Part shown: piece after piece, positions 23,627 through 33,991 of the stretch
Layout: each line of letters starts with the position of its first letter
How positions within the stretch are numbered: the stretch's first letter is position 1
NCBI GenBank assembly: GCA_004322345.1
Contig: SCTQ01000333.1
Coordinates: 1-52,648, forward strand
DNA length: 52,648 bases
Origin: Aquabacterium sp.
GTDB lineage: Bacteria; Pseudomonadota; Gammaproteobacteria; Burkholderiales; Burkholderiaceae_C
Reading direction: 5' to 3'
Notes under the pieces: generated by a model
Told to the model about the DNA's origin: nothing
Seen by the model: the letters and a program-made list of their open reading frames with translations, nothing else
Database searches by the model: none
Position numbers and translations under genes: made by a program

Positions 23627-24039
23627 GGGCCTCTTTTGGGCGGTGGGCAACGGCGGGCCACGCAGTCTATCCCCGGGCCGCCCGCGCTCGGTGCGACGCC
23701 TGCGCAGCGCGCGCTCGCATGAGCCGGATGGACCGCAGGAGGCGGCACCTCGCGCAGGCATGTCGTGCCGTTGCAGGTGCATTCACAGCCACGCCGAGGC
23801 TGGCTCACAACATGCGTCGAACGTAACAAGACGGGAGGCGATGACAAAGCTCACGCCACACGCGTCGCACCAGGGCAATCGCCCCCTGATGTCGGTGTCG
23901 CCCCTTGGCAGGAGGGATGACCGCAGGTGTATGCATTCGTATCATCCCGTTACACATTGACCGACCCCCTTCAACCAACGGGATTCCTGCGGCCCACCGA
24001 GCAGTACAGCGGCCGCCAAACGCGATACGGGCACCAGTC
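23627..24039. other. Divergent region between exeA and the ThDP operon
   Basis: About 410 bases. Apart from the 39-codon frame at 23841 described separately, I see no supported gene. The stretch 23925-23965 is AT-richer (GTGTATGCATTCGTATCATC) and is the likeliest place for the ThDP operon promoter, but boxes cannot be set with confidence. Confidence 0.35.
23841..23960 (+). CDS. Possible 39-aa leader peptide
   Basis: ATG 23841 follows a strong ribosome site, GGGAGGCG. The peptide (MTKLTPHASHQGNRPLM to HSYHPVTH) has six His and five Arg residues. It ends 79 bp before the ThDP gene start. It could be a translated leader for attenuation or chance. No homologue is known to me. Confidence 0.28.
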   Translation: MTKLTPHASHQGNRPLMSVSPLGRRDDRRCMHSYHPVTH

Positions 24040-25893
24040 GTGAAACCATCTGCCGCCTTCCTCCCCTCATCGCCGGACCAGCCCCAGTCCGTCGATGCCG
24101 CCACCCTCATCGTCGCCCACCTCGAAGCGCTGGGCGTCGAATACGTCTTCGGCGTGCCCGGCGGCGCCATCGAGCCGCTGTACAACGCGCTGGCCGTCAG
24201 CGCACGCCGGGGGGGCGTGCGCCCCGTGCTGGCGCGGCACGAAGCCGGCGCCGCCTTCATGGCCGATGGCTATGCGCGCGAGACCGGCAAGCTCGGCGTG
24301 TGCTGCGCCACCTCCGGCCCCGGCGCCACCAACCTGCTGACCGGCGTGGCCTGCGCCTACGACAACAGCGTGCCGCTGCTGGCCATCACCGGCCAGCCCT
24401 CGCTGCCGCTGTTCGGCCGCCGCGCACTGCAGGAATCGGCCTGCACCGGCGTCAACACCGTGGGCATGTTCCAGCACTGCACGCGCTACAACACCCTGGT
24501 CTCCCACGCCGACCAGCTGGAAACCAAGCTGGTGACCGCGCTGATGCGCGCATCACAACCGCCCGTGGGCCCCGTCCACCTGTCGATCCCGGTGGACCTG
24601 CTGCGCAGCCAGGTGCAGCCGCGCATGCTGGCCCACGGCCTGCGCGACCTGCTGCGCAAGCCTTCCATCGTCGACGAGGACGCGGTGCGCAGCCTCTTCG
24701 CCGCCATCCGGCGCAGCCGCAAGCTGATGCTCATCGTCGGCGGCGGCTGCGGCGAGGCCATCGACGCGCTGATGCACTTCGCCGAGCTGACGAACTCCGA
24801 CTTCGTCACCACGCCCGACGCCAAGGGCCTGATCAACCCGCACCATCCGTTGTACCGCGGCGTCTTCGGCTTTGCGGGGCATGCCTCGGCGCAGCTGGCG
24901 CTCAACGACGGCGTGGACCTGACCCTGGCCGTCGGCACCACGCTGGGCGAATGGACCAGCGCCGCCTGGAGCGAGAGCGTGCTCAACCGCCGCCTCGTGC
25001 ACATCGACGACACCGACGAGCACCTGCTGCGCTCGCCCATGGCCCAGCAGCACGTGCGCGGGCGCATCCGCACCGTCTTCGAGTGCCTGCTGGACCTGAT
25101 GCACATCGAGCAGGCCGCACTCGGCCTGCCCTGGCAATCGGCCGAACGCACCGGCGTGGTCCATCCACGCGTGATGCTGCGCGAGCCCGAGAAGCTGATG
25201 GCCCCCGAGACCCCCATCAAGCCGCAGCGCCTGATGGCCGAGCTGTCGCGCCGCTTCCCGCCGACCACGCGCTTCGTTGCCGACGCCGGCAACAGCACCG
25301 CCTGGGCCATCCACTACCTGGAGATGCGCAACCGCCGCAGCGGCGCGGCCAGCGTGCGCCCGGGCGAGCGCCGCCACGATCACGCCGGCTGGCTGCGCGT
25401 GCTGATGGACTTCGCGCCCATGGGCTGGGCCATCGGCGCGGCCGTGGGCATCGCGCGCGGCAAGCCGGAATGCCCCGTCGTCTGCATCACCGGCGACGGC
25501 AGCTACCTGATGAACGGGCAGGAGATCACCGTGGCCGCGCAGGAGCATCTGCCGGTGATCTTCGTGATCCTCAACGACGCGGCCCTGGGCATGGTCAAGC
25601 ACGGCCAGCGTCTGGCCGGCGCCGAACGCGTGGCCTTCGAGCTGCCGTACGTGGACTACTCGCTGATGGCCCAGGCCATGGGCATCCCCGGCTACGTGAT
25701 CGAGTCGCCCGAGGACTTCGACGAGCTGGACATGGAGGCCCTGCTCTCGCGTCCGGGGCCGACGCTGCTGGACGTGCGCATCGACCCCGAGGAAGTGCCG
25801 CCGATGAACCTGCGCATGCAGACCCTGGACACCTCGCGCGGCGACGACGAGCCGGACACCGACCGCCGGCCCGAGCTGGAGAACGTGCGATGA
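24040..25893 (+). CDS. ThDP-dependent enzyme, acetolactate synthase-like
   Basis: 617 aa from GTG 24040; an upstream ATG at 23905 would add 45 poorly conserved residues. The N-terminal Pyr domain shows GVEYVFGVPGGAIEPLYNAL and LARHEAGAAFMADGYAR with the catalytic Glu. The middle domain follows, and the PP domain has GDGSYLMNGQEITVAAQEHL, then NDAALGMVKHGQ, the diphosphate/Mg site. It belongs with acetolactate synthase, oxalyl-CoA decarboxylase and similar 2-keto-acid enzymes. It overlaps the next gene by ATGA. It is unlikely to be the housekeeping IlvB, since no small subunit follows and it is paired with two citrate-synthase-like genes. Confidence 0.88.
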   Translation: MKPSAAFLPSSPDQPQSVDAATLIVAHLEALGVEYVFGVPGGAIEPLYNALAVSARRGGVRPVLARHEAGAAFMADGYARETGKLGVCCATSGPGATNLLTGVACAYDNSVPLLAITGQPSLPLFGRRALQESACTGVNTVGMFQHCTRYNTLVSHADQLETKLVTALMRASQPPVGPVHLSIPVDLLRSQVQPRMLAHGLRDLLRKPSIVDEDAVRSLFAAIRRSRKLMLIVGGGCGEAIDALMHFAELTNSDFVTTPDAKGLINPHHPLYRGVFGFAGHASAQLALNDGVDLTLAVGTTLGEWTSAAWSESVLNRRLVHIDDTDEHLLRSPMAQQHVRGRIRTVFECLLDLMHIEQAALGLPWQSAERTGVVHPRVMLREPEKLMAPETPIKPQRLMAELSRRFPPTTRFVADAGNSTAWAIHYLEMRNRRSGAASVRPGERRHDHAGWLRVLMDFAPMGWAIGAAVGIARGKPECPVVCITGDGSYLMNGQEITVAAQEHLPVIFVILNDAALGMVKHGQRLAGAERVAFELPYVDYSLMAQAMGIPGYVIESPEDFDELDMEALLSRPGPTLLDVRIDPEEVPPMNLRMQTLDTSRGDDEPDTDRRPELENVR

Positions 25894-26720
25894 GCGTGTC
25901 CCCCATCCACACGCGGATCTGGCAGGAGGAGGCCGAGGCCGACAACCCCTTCGCCACGCGCAGCGCGCACTGCCACGGCTACGACGTCTACGGCCGCATG
26001 CTGGGCCGCGCCGGCTGGGCCGACATGGTCTACCTCCTGTTCCGCGGCGAAGCGCCCACGAGGGAGCAATCGCGCCTGCTGGAGACGCTGGCCGTCGCGC
26101 TGGCCAACCCGGGCCCGCGCGAGCCTTCGGTCTACGCCGCGATGTGCGGCGGCATCGGCGGCTCCCCCGCCGCCGCCAACCTGATGGCCGCGCTGGCCGT
26201 CGGGGCCGGCGCCAGCGGCGGCGCGCAGGAGGTCTTCCGCGCGATGACGCATTGGACCGAATGCGGCGACGACCCCGCGCAATGGATGGCCGTGTGGCTG
26301 CGCCGTGTCACCAAGCTGGAGCCCCTTGCCGACGACACCTGGCCGCAGCCCGAGCACGCCGCCGGCTTCGACCCCAACGGTGCCACGACGCCGACCATCG
26401 TGCTGCAGGCGCTGGAAGCGTTGTCGGACGCCGCCGGCAGCGGCGCGCGCCTGCACTGGCTGCAGGACCACCGCACGACGCTGGAGTCCGCCTGCGGCCT
26501 GCCGCTGTCCATGACCGGCGTGGCCGCGGCCGCCTACGCAGACCTGGGCCTGCGCCCCGAGCAAGGCGAGATGCTCCACCTGCTGCTGCGCCTGCCCGGC
26601 GCGGCGGTGCATGCGCTTGAGCAATGGGAGGTCGGCTTCAAGCGCTTCCCCTTCCCGCCTGTCGAGCTGCTGGACGATCCGGCCACGAAGGCTGCCCCGC
26701 ACGAGCAGGAGGCCGCATGA
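25890..26720 (+). CDS. Citrate synthase-like protein 1
   Basis: 276 aa. The N-terminal half resembles the large domain of citrate synthases or citryl-CoA lyases: GYDVYGRMLGRAGWADMVYL, then LFRGEAPTREQSRLLETL and MAALAVGAGASGGAQEVF. The end, EMLHLLLRLPGAAVHALEQW, matches the last helix with the AHxLEQ pattern. The usual GFGHP block with the catalytic histidine is not seen; GFDPNGATTP stands near its place. ATGA overlap with both neighbours shows tight coupling. Possible roles are a non-catalytic partner or an altered lyase. Confidence 0.7.
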   Translation: MSVSPIHTRIWQEEAEADNPFATRSAHCHGYDVYGRMLGRAGWADMVYLLFRGEAPTREQSRLLETLAVALANPGPREPSVYAAMCGGIGGSPAAANLMAALAVGAGASGGAQEVFRAMTHWTECGDDPAQWMAVWLRRVTKLEPLADDTWPQPEHAAGFDPNGATTPTIVLQALEALSDAAGSGARLHWLQDHRTTLESACGLPLSMTGVAAAAYADLGLRPEQGEMLHLLLRLPGAAVHALEQWEVGFKRFPFPPVELLDDPATKAAPHEQEAA

Positions 26721-27544
26721 ACGGCTCCGACACCATTGCCCCCCGCCCCGCGAAGCTGCTGCCTCATGTCGACAAGCTGGTCACCTCCGTCGGCGCGGCC
26801 TGGCCCGGCACGCGCGCGGTCTTCCGCGGCCACGACCTGCACAAGGACCTGCCCGGCATCGCCTGGTTCGACCTCTGCGCCCTGGGCGCCACCGGTCACC
26901 GCCTGAGCCCGCAGCAGCGCCAGCTGATGGAGGCGATCTGGGTCTGGACCAGCTATCCCGACGCCCGCATCTGGAACAACCGCGTCGCCGCGCTAGGTGG
27001 CACGGCGCGCACGACGCCCACGCTCGCGTTGGCCGCGGCCAACGCGGTGTCGGAGGCCACGATCTACGGCCGCCGCAACGAGTTCAAGGCGCTGGCCTTC
27101 TTCAAGCGCGTGCACGCCCGCATGCAGGAGGGCGCGACGCTGGCCCAGGCGCTGGACGAGCACCTGAGGACGCAGGGCAAGCTGCCCGGCTACGGCCGCC
27201 CCATCGCCGCCCACGACGAGCGCATCCCGCCGACGATGAAGCTGGCGCGCGAGCTCGGCGTGGCCGACGGCCCGCACGTCACGCTGGCCTTCGAGATCGA
27301 GCGCCACCTCAAGGAGCTGGGCAAGCCGCTGCAGATGAACCTGGGCGCGCTGGTGTCGGCCTTCGGCGCCGACTTCGGCTTCACGCCGCGCGAGTTCAAC
27401 CTGTATTGCTTCGCCGGCTTCACCGGCGGCATGCAGCCGGTGTATCTGGAAGCGGCCGACAAGCCGCCGGGCAGCGTCTTCCCGACGCCCGTGGGCAGCG
27501 TGGCCTACAGCGGCGTGGGCCGGCGGGAGTGGCCCGGGGCCTGA
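26717..27544 (+). CDS. Citrate synthase-like protein 2
   Basis: 275 aa. A second member of the citrate synthase superfamily. The first half has GIAWFDLCALGATGHRLSPQ and LEA-type helices. At about 152-166 it reads LPGYGRPIAAHDERIPP, aligning with GFGHPxYxxxDPRA, but the catalytic His after GxG is Arg. AFEIERHLKELGKPLQMNLG and CFAGFTGGMQPVYLEA follow the family's later helices. It overlaps the upstream gene by ATGA and converges on the response regulator gene, with one base between the stops. Confidence 0.68.
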   Translation: MNGSDTIAPRPAKLLPHVDKLVTSVGAAWPGTRAVFRGHDLHKDLPGIAWFDLCALGATGHRLSPQQRQLMEAIWVWTSYPDARIWNNRVAALGGTARTTPTLALAAANAVSEATIYGRRNEFKALAFFKRVHARMQEGATLAQALDEHLRTQGKLPGYGRPIAAHDERIPPTMKLARELGVADGPHVTLAFEIERHLKELGKPLQMNLGALVSAFGADFGFTPREFNLYCFAGFTGGMQPVYLEAADKPPGSVFPTPVGSVAYSGVGRREWPGA

Positions 27545-27545
27545 G

Positions 27546-28369
27546 TCAGACCGGGCGGGCGGCCCGCGCCCGGCCGTCTTCCAGACAGCCGCGGATCTCG
27601 GCCAGCAGCTGATGCGGCTCGATGGGCCGGTAGAGGAAGCGGTCGGCGCCCAGCGCCAGGCCTTCCTGCCGCACCACCGGATCCCAGTGCGTGGCGGTGA
27701 TGAACATGAAGGGCACCGTGCGCAGCTCCTCGCGGGCACGCACCATGCGCAGGAAGTCGAAGCCGTGCGCGGTGGTCAGGCCGACGTCGGACAGGATGAG
27801 GTCCGGGCGGCGCGCCAGCGCCAGCTCGAAGGCCTCCTGTATCTCACTGGTGGTGATGGTCTTGTAGCCCAGCGGCCTGAGCAGGTCACGCTTGAGCTCG
27901 AGGTTCAGGTCCTGGTCGTCCAGCACCAGGATGGTCGCTCCGCGCAGCGTCGCGCTGGGGGGGGGTTCGTCCGGCCGGGACAAGGCCTCAGGCTCCTCAG
28001 GTGCAAGCGCCATCCAGGTCGCCACGGTGTCGGCCAACGCGGCCGGATCGATAGGCTTGGTGAGGTAGCCGTCGAAGCCGGCGGCCATCACCTTCTCGCG
28101 GTCGCCCACCATCGCATAGGCGGTCACGGCGACCAGCGGCACACAGGCAAGTTCCGGATCGGACTTGAACTGCCGCGCCAGGTCGTAGCCGTCCATGCCC
28201 GGCATCTGGATGTCGCACAGCACCAGGGCCGGGCGCTGCATGCGGGCCTGGGCCAGGCCGTCCTCGCCCCGCATGGCCGCCACCGGCTCCCAGCCGAAGG
28301 CGCGCAGCGCGTAGTCCATCAGGTCCAGGTTCACCTGGTTGTCCTCGATGACGAGGATGCGCTTGTTTG

Positions 28370-28373
<4 letters not shown>
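27546..28373 (-). CDS. Double-receiver response regulator without output domain
   Basis: 275 aa. REC1 covers about 5-122 ([10 protein letters not shown], phospho-Asp in [13 protein letters not shown], then Lys in TKPID). REC2 covers about 148-265 ([10 protein letters not shown], then [13 protein letters not shown] and YRPIEP, with Arg before Pro instead of the usual Lys). No DNA-binding or enzyme domain is present, so it probably passes phosphate or binds partners. It overlaps the kinase gene (ATGA). Confidence 0.9.
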
Positions 28374-30196
<1,823 letters not shown>

Positions 30197-30331
30197 CGCC
30201 CACCCGCTTTTTGCAGCCGTGACCGCCGCCTGGGGGCGGACGCGGCACGTATTTGTCGTGTCGGGAAACCAGGCGGAAGGACTGTAGGCCGCGACCGACC
30301 GACGGGCAAGCCGTGTTTTTCCGGCGCGCGC

Positions 30332-31258
30332 TCAGGCCGTGGACGAATGCCGCAGCGCCTGCTGCAGCCACTGCGCCACACGCTGCACCTGCGGGCGAGC
30401 CCGCGCGGGCCCGGACCACACGAGGTAGCAGCCCGCTCCCTGCGCCTCGAACCGGCCCAGCACCGGCTGCAGCCGGCCTTCCTCCAGCCAGGCGTCGACC
30501 TGCGGCGCACGCCCGATGGCCACGCCCGCACCTTCGGCTGCGGCCTTCAACGCGTGCTCGTACTGCGAGAAGCGGAAGCGCGGCTGCGCCGCGGGGGCGG
30601 TCCAGCCCAGCAGTTGCTGCCAATGCTCCCAGCTCAAGCCGCCTTCGCGCGAGATCGCGTGGTCGAAGACCAGCAGCGGCACGCCCGCCAGGTCCGCCGG
30701 CTCGCGGATGCGCGCGGCCAGCCCGGGCACGGCGACCAGGAACAGGCGTTCGCGGCACAGCAGCGTCCAGCCCCCCGCGGCGCGTTCGGGTGGCGACAGG
30801 CGCACGGCCAGGTCGAAGCCGTCGCGCTCCAGCGCGAGGTGGTCCTCCGATGCATCGAGCCGGATGTCCACCTGTGGATCCAGCGCGCGCAGCGCGGCCA
30901 GGCGCGGCGCGAGCCACAGCGACGAGAAGGACGGGGGCGCGGTCAGCGAGACCACGGCACGTTCGGGTTGCGTGACGAGCCGGACAGCCTGCTCCAGGCG
31001 CAGCAGCACCTCGCGCGCGGCTTCGTGCAGCTGCCGGCCTTCGTCGGTGAGCACCAGCGCGCGCGCGCCGCGCACGAACAGCGCCCGGCCCAGCGTGTCC
31101 TCCAGCAGCCTGACCTGCTTGCTGACGGCCGACTGGGTGAGGCTCAGTTCCTGCGCGGCCGCGGTGAAGCTGCCCAGGCGAGCGGTGGATTCGAAGCCGC
31201 GCAGGCTGTCCAGCGTGAGCGACTGCAGCAGTCGTCGGGGGTCGTTGCTCATCGGCAT
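30332..31258 (-). CDS. LysR-family transcriptional regulator
   Basis: 308 aa. N-terminal winged HTH at about 10-70: LDSLRGFESTARLGSFTAAA then LSLTQSAVSKQVRLLED. The substrate-binding part covers about 95-300 (VVSLTAPPSFSSLWLAPRL, then DIRLDASEDHLALERDGFDL), of the GcvA/AmpR type. It is divergent from the enoyl-CoA hydratase gene and probably controls it. Start is ATG 31258 or 31252. Confidence 0.92.
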   Translation of the reverse strand: MPMSNDPRRLLQSLTLDSLRGFESTARLGSFTAAAQELSLTQSAVSKQVRLLEDTLGRALFVRGARALVLTDEGRQLHEAAREVLLRLEQAVRLVTQPERAVVSLTAPPSFSSLWLAPRLAALRALDPQVDIRLDASEDHLALERDGFDLAVRLSPPERAAGGWTLLCRERLFLVAVPGLAARIREPADLAGVPLLVFDHAISREGGLSWEHWQQLLGWTAPAAQPRFRFSQYEHALKAAAEGAGVAIGRAPQVDAWLEEGRLQPVLGRFEAQGAGCYLVWSGPARARPQVQRVAQWLQQALRHSSTA

Positions 31259-31355
31259 GCCCGCGCGGCATGGCCGGCAGGAAAAAGTTTCGCGCCGCAC
31301 GGATGCGCGGCGCGCCACGATTCTGCGGTCAACCCGACCAGACCTGGAGACCCGC

Positions 31356-32144
31356 ATGCCCGACCTCGTCCTCTTCGACCGCGAACGCGACCAAGCCGTC
31401 CTGACCTTGAACCGACCCGACAAGCTCAACGCCCTGAACTACGCACTGATCGATGAGCTGATGCTGCACCTGGACGCCATCGAGGACGACGACTCGCTGC
31501 GCGGCGTGATCCTCACCGGCCGCGGAAACAAGGCCTTCAGCGCCGGCGCCGACATCGCCGGCTTCGCGCCGGACGTCATGGCCTCGAGCGACCTGGCCTG
31601 GCGGCATTTCGCGCGGCGCGGGCAGGCGATGACGCAGCGTCTGGAGAACTACGCCAAGCCGGTGATCGCCGCCGTCAACGGCCTGGCCTTCGGTGGCGGC
31701 TGCGAGACCATGGAGGCCTGCACTCTGGCCGTGGCCGCCGATCACGCGAGCTTCGCCAAGCCGGAGATCCGCCTTGGCTTCCCGCCCTGCTTCGGCGGCA
31801 CCCAGCGCCTGCCGCGGCACGTGGGTCGCAAGCGTGCGCTGGAGATGCTGCTGACGGGCGACGCGATCGATGCGCGGCGTGCCCATGAGATGGGCCTGGT
31901 CAACCGGGTGGTCGATGCAGGACGCCTGATCGACGAATGCCTGGCCCTGGCCCGGCGCATCAGCCGCCACGGCCGCACCGCGGTGGCCACCACGCTGCGC
32001 GCAGCCACGCGCGGCATCAACCTGAGCATGGACGAGGCGCTGGCGGTGGAGGCCGCGCAGTTCATGCTGGCGGCAGGCACGCCGGATGCTGCCGAAGGCG
32101 TGCGAGCCTTCCTGGAGAAGCGGGAGCCGGTGTTCGGCGGCTGA
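31356..32144 (+). CDS. Enoyl-CoA hydratase/isomerase family protein
   Basis: 262 aa. Crotonase fold: LNRPDKLNALNYALIDEL, the oxyanion-hole block AFSAGADIAGF at about 60-70, and GLAFGGGCETMEACTLAVAA around 108-127. Glu is present in the EI(R)LGFPPCFGGTQRLPR block (KPEIRLGF), and the second catalytic position follows in GG-TQRL. It hydrates enoyl-CoA in fatty-acid or aromatic breakdown. GGAGACCCGC precedes the ATG. Confidence 0.93.
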   Translation: MPDLVLFDRERDQAVLTLNRPDKLNALNYALIDELMLHLDAIEDDDSLRGVILTGRGNKAFSAGADIAGFAPDVMASSDLAWRHFARRGQAMTQRLENYAKPVIAAVNGLAFGGGCETMEACTLAVAADHASFAKPEIRLGFPPCFGGTQRLPRHVGRKRALEMLLTGDAIDARRAHEMGLVNRVVDAGRLIDECLALARRISRHGRTAVATTLRAATRGINLSMDEALAVEAAQFMLAAGTPDAAEGVRAFLEKREPVFGG

Positions 32145-32181
32145 ACCGGGCGGGCCGCCCCGACCGACAAGGAGACCGGCC

Positions 32182-32673
32182 ATGCATCTCGACGGTTCAT
32201 GCCATTGCGGCAGCGTGCGCTTCAGCGTGCAGTCCGCCCAGCCCGTGCCCTTCATGCGCTGCTACTGCTCGATCTGCCGCAAGACGGCGGGCACCGGCGG
32301 CTATGCGATCAACCTTGCCGCGGACCACCGCACGATGAAGATCAAGGGCCGGCGCTGGCTGCGGGTCTACCGCGCGCAGCTCGTGAAGGAAGACGGCAGC
32401 ACGCACACCAGCAGCGGCCACCGCCACTTCTGCGCGCGCTGCGGCACCGCGCTGTGGCTGTGGGATCCCGGCTGGCCGGGCCTCGTCCACCCGCACGCCG
32501 GGGCCATCGACACGCCCTTGCCGACCCCGCCGCAGAACGTGCACGCGATGCTGGGCTCACGCGCCGGCTGGGTGCATGTCGAGGGCCGCCCGGGCGACGA
32601 GCAATACGACCTCTTCCCGGACTTCTCCCTGGCCGAATGGCATGAGCGGCATCGGCTGACGGACCCGGGCTGA
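32182..32673 (+). CDS. GFA-family zinc protein (glutathione-dependent formaldehyde-activating enzyme-like)
   Basis: 163 aa. The zinc ligands are in SCHCGSV (residues 6-12), CYCSICRKTAG (about 27-37) and CARCGTALWLWD (about 88-99). GFA-fold proteins bind zinc and sometimes glutathione; most have unknown substrates. Between the zinc sites lies the usual beta barrel. AAGGAGACCGGCC is the ribosome site. A second GFA protein is encoded at 38867. Confidence 0.92.
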   Translation: MHLDGSCHCGSVRFSVQSAQPVPFMRCYCSICRKTAGTGGYAINLAADHRTMKIKGRRWLRVYRAQLVKEDGSTHTSSGHRHFCARCGTALWLWDPGWPGLVHPHAGAIDTPLPTPPQNVHAMLGSRAGWVHVEGRPGDEQYDLFPDFSLAEWHERHRLTDPG

Positions 32674-32730
32674 GCGCACCGCAGGCGGGGGGCGCATACT
32701 CCGCGCCCCGACTCTCCCGCCCCATCGACG

Positions 32731-33444
32731 ATGCCCGGCTACCTGGTCAAGCAAGAGCGCATCGCCATCGCCGGTGCGGACGATCTCATCATCCGCTCGC
32801 TGCTCGACCGGCAGCAGTTCAGCGATCCGCTGGGCGAGGCCGCCCGCATGGGCATCTCCTCGGCCGCCTGGCCGCTGTTCGGCCTGCTGTGGCCCTCCGG
32901 CGCGCTGATGGCCGAGCGCATGGCCAGCCGGCCGATGCGCGGCGGCGAACGCATCCTCGAGCTGGGCTGCGGGCTGGCGCTGGCCAGCCTGGTCGGCCAC
33001 CGGCGCGGCGCCGACGTCACCGCCAGCGACTGCCACCCGCGGACCGCCGGATTCCTGCGCGCGAACCTGCGCCTGAACGCCCTGCCGCCGATGAAATACC
33101 TGCACGGCCACTGGAACCCGCCGCAACCTGCGCCGCAGCGCTGCGACGGCTTCGCGCGCCGCGTGGTCGAAGGCGAGTACGACCTGATCATCGGCAGCGA
33201 CCTGCTCTACGAGCGAGACGCCGGCGGCATGCTGGCGGCCTACATCAGCCGTCATGCCGCCCCCGCAGGCGAGGTGTGGATCGTCGACCCGGACCGCGGC
33301 AACCGCCCGGCCTTCAACCGCCAGATGGCGGCGCAGGGCTTCGGCCTGGCCGAGGAGCGGCTGCACCGCGCCGCCACGGCGGATGCGGTGGCCTACAAGG
33401 GGCGGCTGCTGGTGTACCGGCGGGCGGGCGTCGAGCCTGCTTGA
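32731..33444 (+). CDS. Class I methyltransferase, protein-lysine methyltransferase-like
   Basis: 237 aa. Motif I ILELGCGLALASLVGHRRG at about 75-93, then ADVTASDCHP. The post-I region EYDLIIGSDLLYERDAG with DLLYE matches Methyltransf_16-type enzymes that act on proteins, such as METTL20/21-like. SAM binding is clear; the target is not. It is spaced 57 bp from the GFA gene and 44 bp from the deaminase gene. Confidence 0.85.
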   Translation: MPGYLVKQERIAIAGADDLIIRSLLDRQQFSDPLGEAARMGISSAAWPLFGLLWPSGALMAERMASRPMRGGERILELGCGLALASLVGHRRGADVTASDCHPRTAGFLRANLRLNALPPMKYLHGHWNPPQPAPQRCDGFARRVVEGEYDLIIGSDLLYERDAGGMLAAYISRHAAPAGEVWIVDPDRGNRPAFNRQMAAQGFGLAEERLHRAATADAVAYKGRLLVYRRAGVEPA

Positions 33445-33488
33445 GCGCTCCCGGGCACGCAGGCACGGAAGGTGCACCGTGCGGGTCC

Positions 33489-33983
33489 ATGGACACCCGC
33501 ACCGCCCCCACTGCGCAGCAGATCGCCGCCCACCTGCGCGCGGCCAACGCCATCGCCGCGGAGGCGCAGCGCCAGGGCCATCACCCCTTCGGCGCCGTGC
33601 TGGTCGCGCCCGACCACAAGACCGTCCTGCTGGCGCAGGGCAACGTCGACGCGATCAACCACGCCGAGGCCGTGCTGGCGCGCGAGGCGGCCCGGCGCTA
33701 CACGCCGCAGCAGCTGTGGGACTGCACGCTCTACACCACGGTGGAGCCCTGCGCGATGTGCGCCGGCACGCAGTACTGGGCCCACATCGGCCGCGTCGTC
33801 TACGGCATGAGCGAGGCCGCGCTGCTGGCCATCACCGGGAACCACGCCGACAACCCCACGCTGGACCTGCCCTGCCGCGAGCTCTTCGCGCGCGGGCAGA
33901 AGGCGGTGCAGGTGATCGGCCCGGTGGCGGAGCTGGAAGAAGAGATCGCCCAGGTGCACCGGCTGTTCTGGCGGCGCGGCTGA
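33489..33983 (+). CDS. Nucleoside/nucleobase deaminase (CDA superfamily)
   Basis: 164 aa. Zinc site motif HAEAVLARE (catalytic Glu after His-Ala) and TTVEPCAMCAGTQYW with the two Cys ligands. HHPFGAVLV precedes them. The C-terminal part (DLPCRELFARGQKAVQVIGP) resembles guanine deaminase and related nucleoside deaminases. It does not look like the tRNA-specific TadA, which carries a different end. Free nucleobase is the likely substrate. Confidence 0.9.
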   Translation: MDTRTAPTAQQIAAHLRAANAIAAEAQRQGHHPFGAVLVAPDHKTVLLAQGNVDAINHAEAVLAREAARRYTPQQLWDCTLYTTVEPCAMCAGTQYWAHIGRVVYGMSEAALLAITGNHADNPTLDLPCRELFARGQKAVQVIGPVAELEEEIAQVHRLFWRRG

Positions 33984-33991
33984 GGGCCGGT

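Noticed and set aside
23905-24039. ATG 23905 as start of the ThDP enzyme
   Set aside because: The added residues are unlike the family N-terminus and overlap the other frame with a better ribosome site; GTG 24040 is preferred, though its own site is weak.
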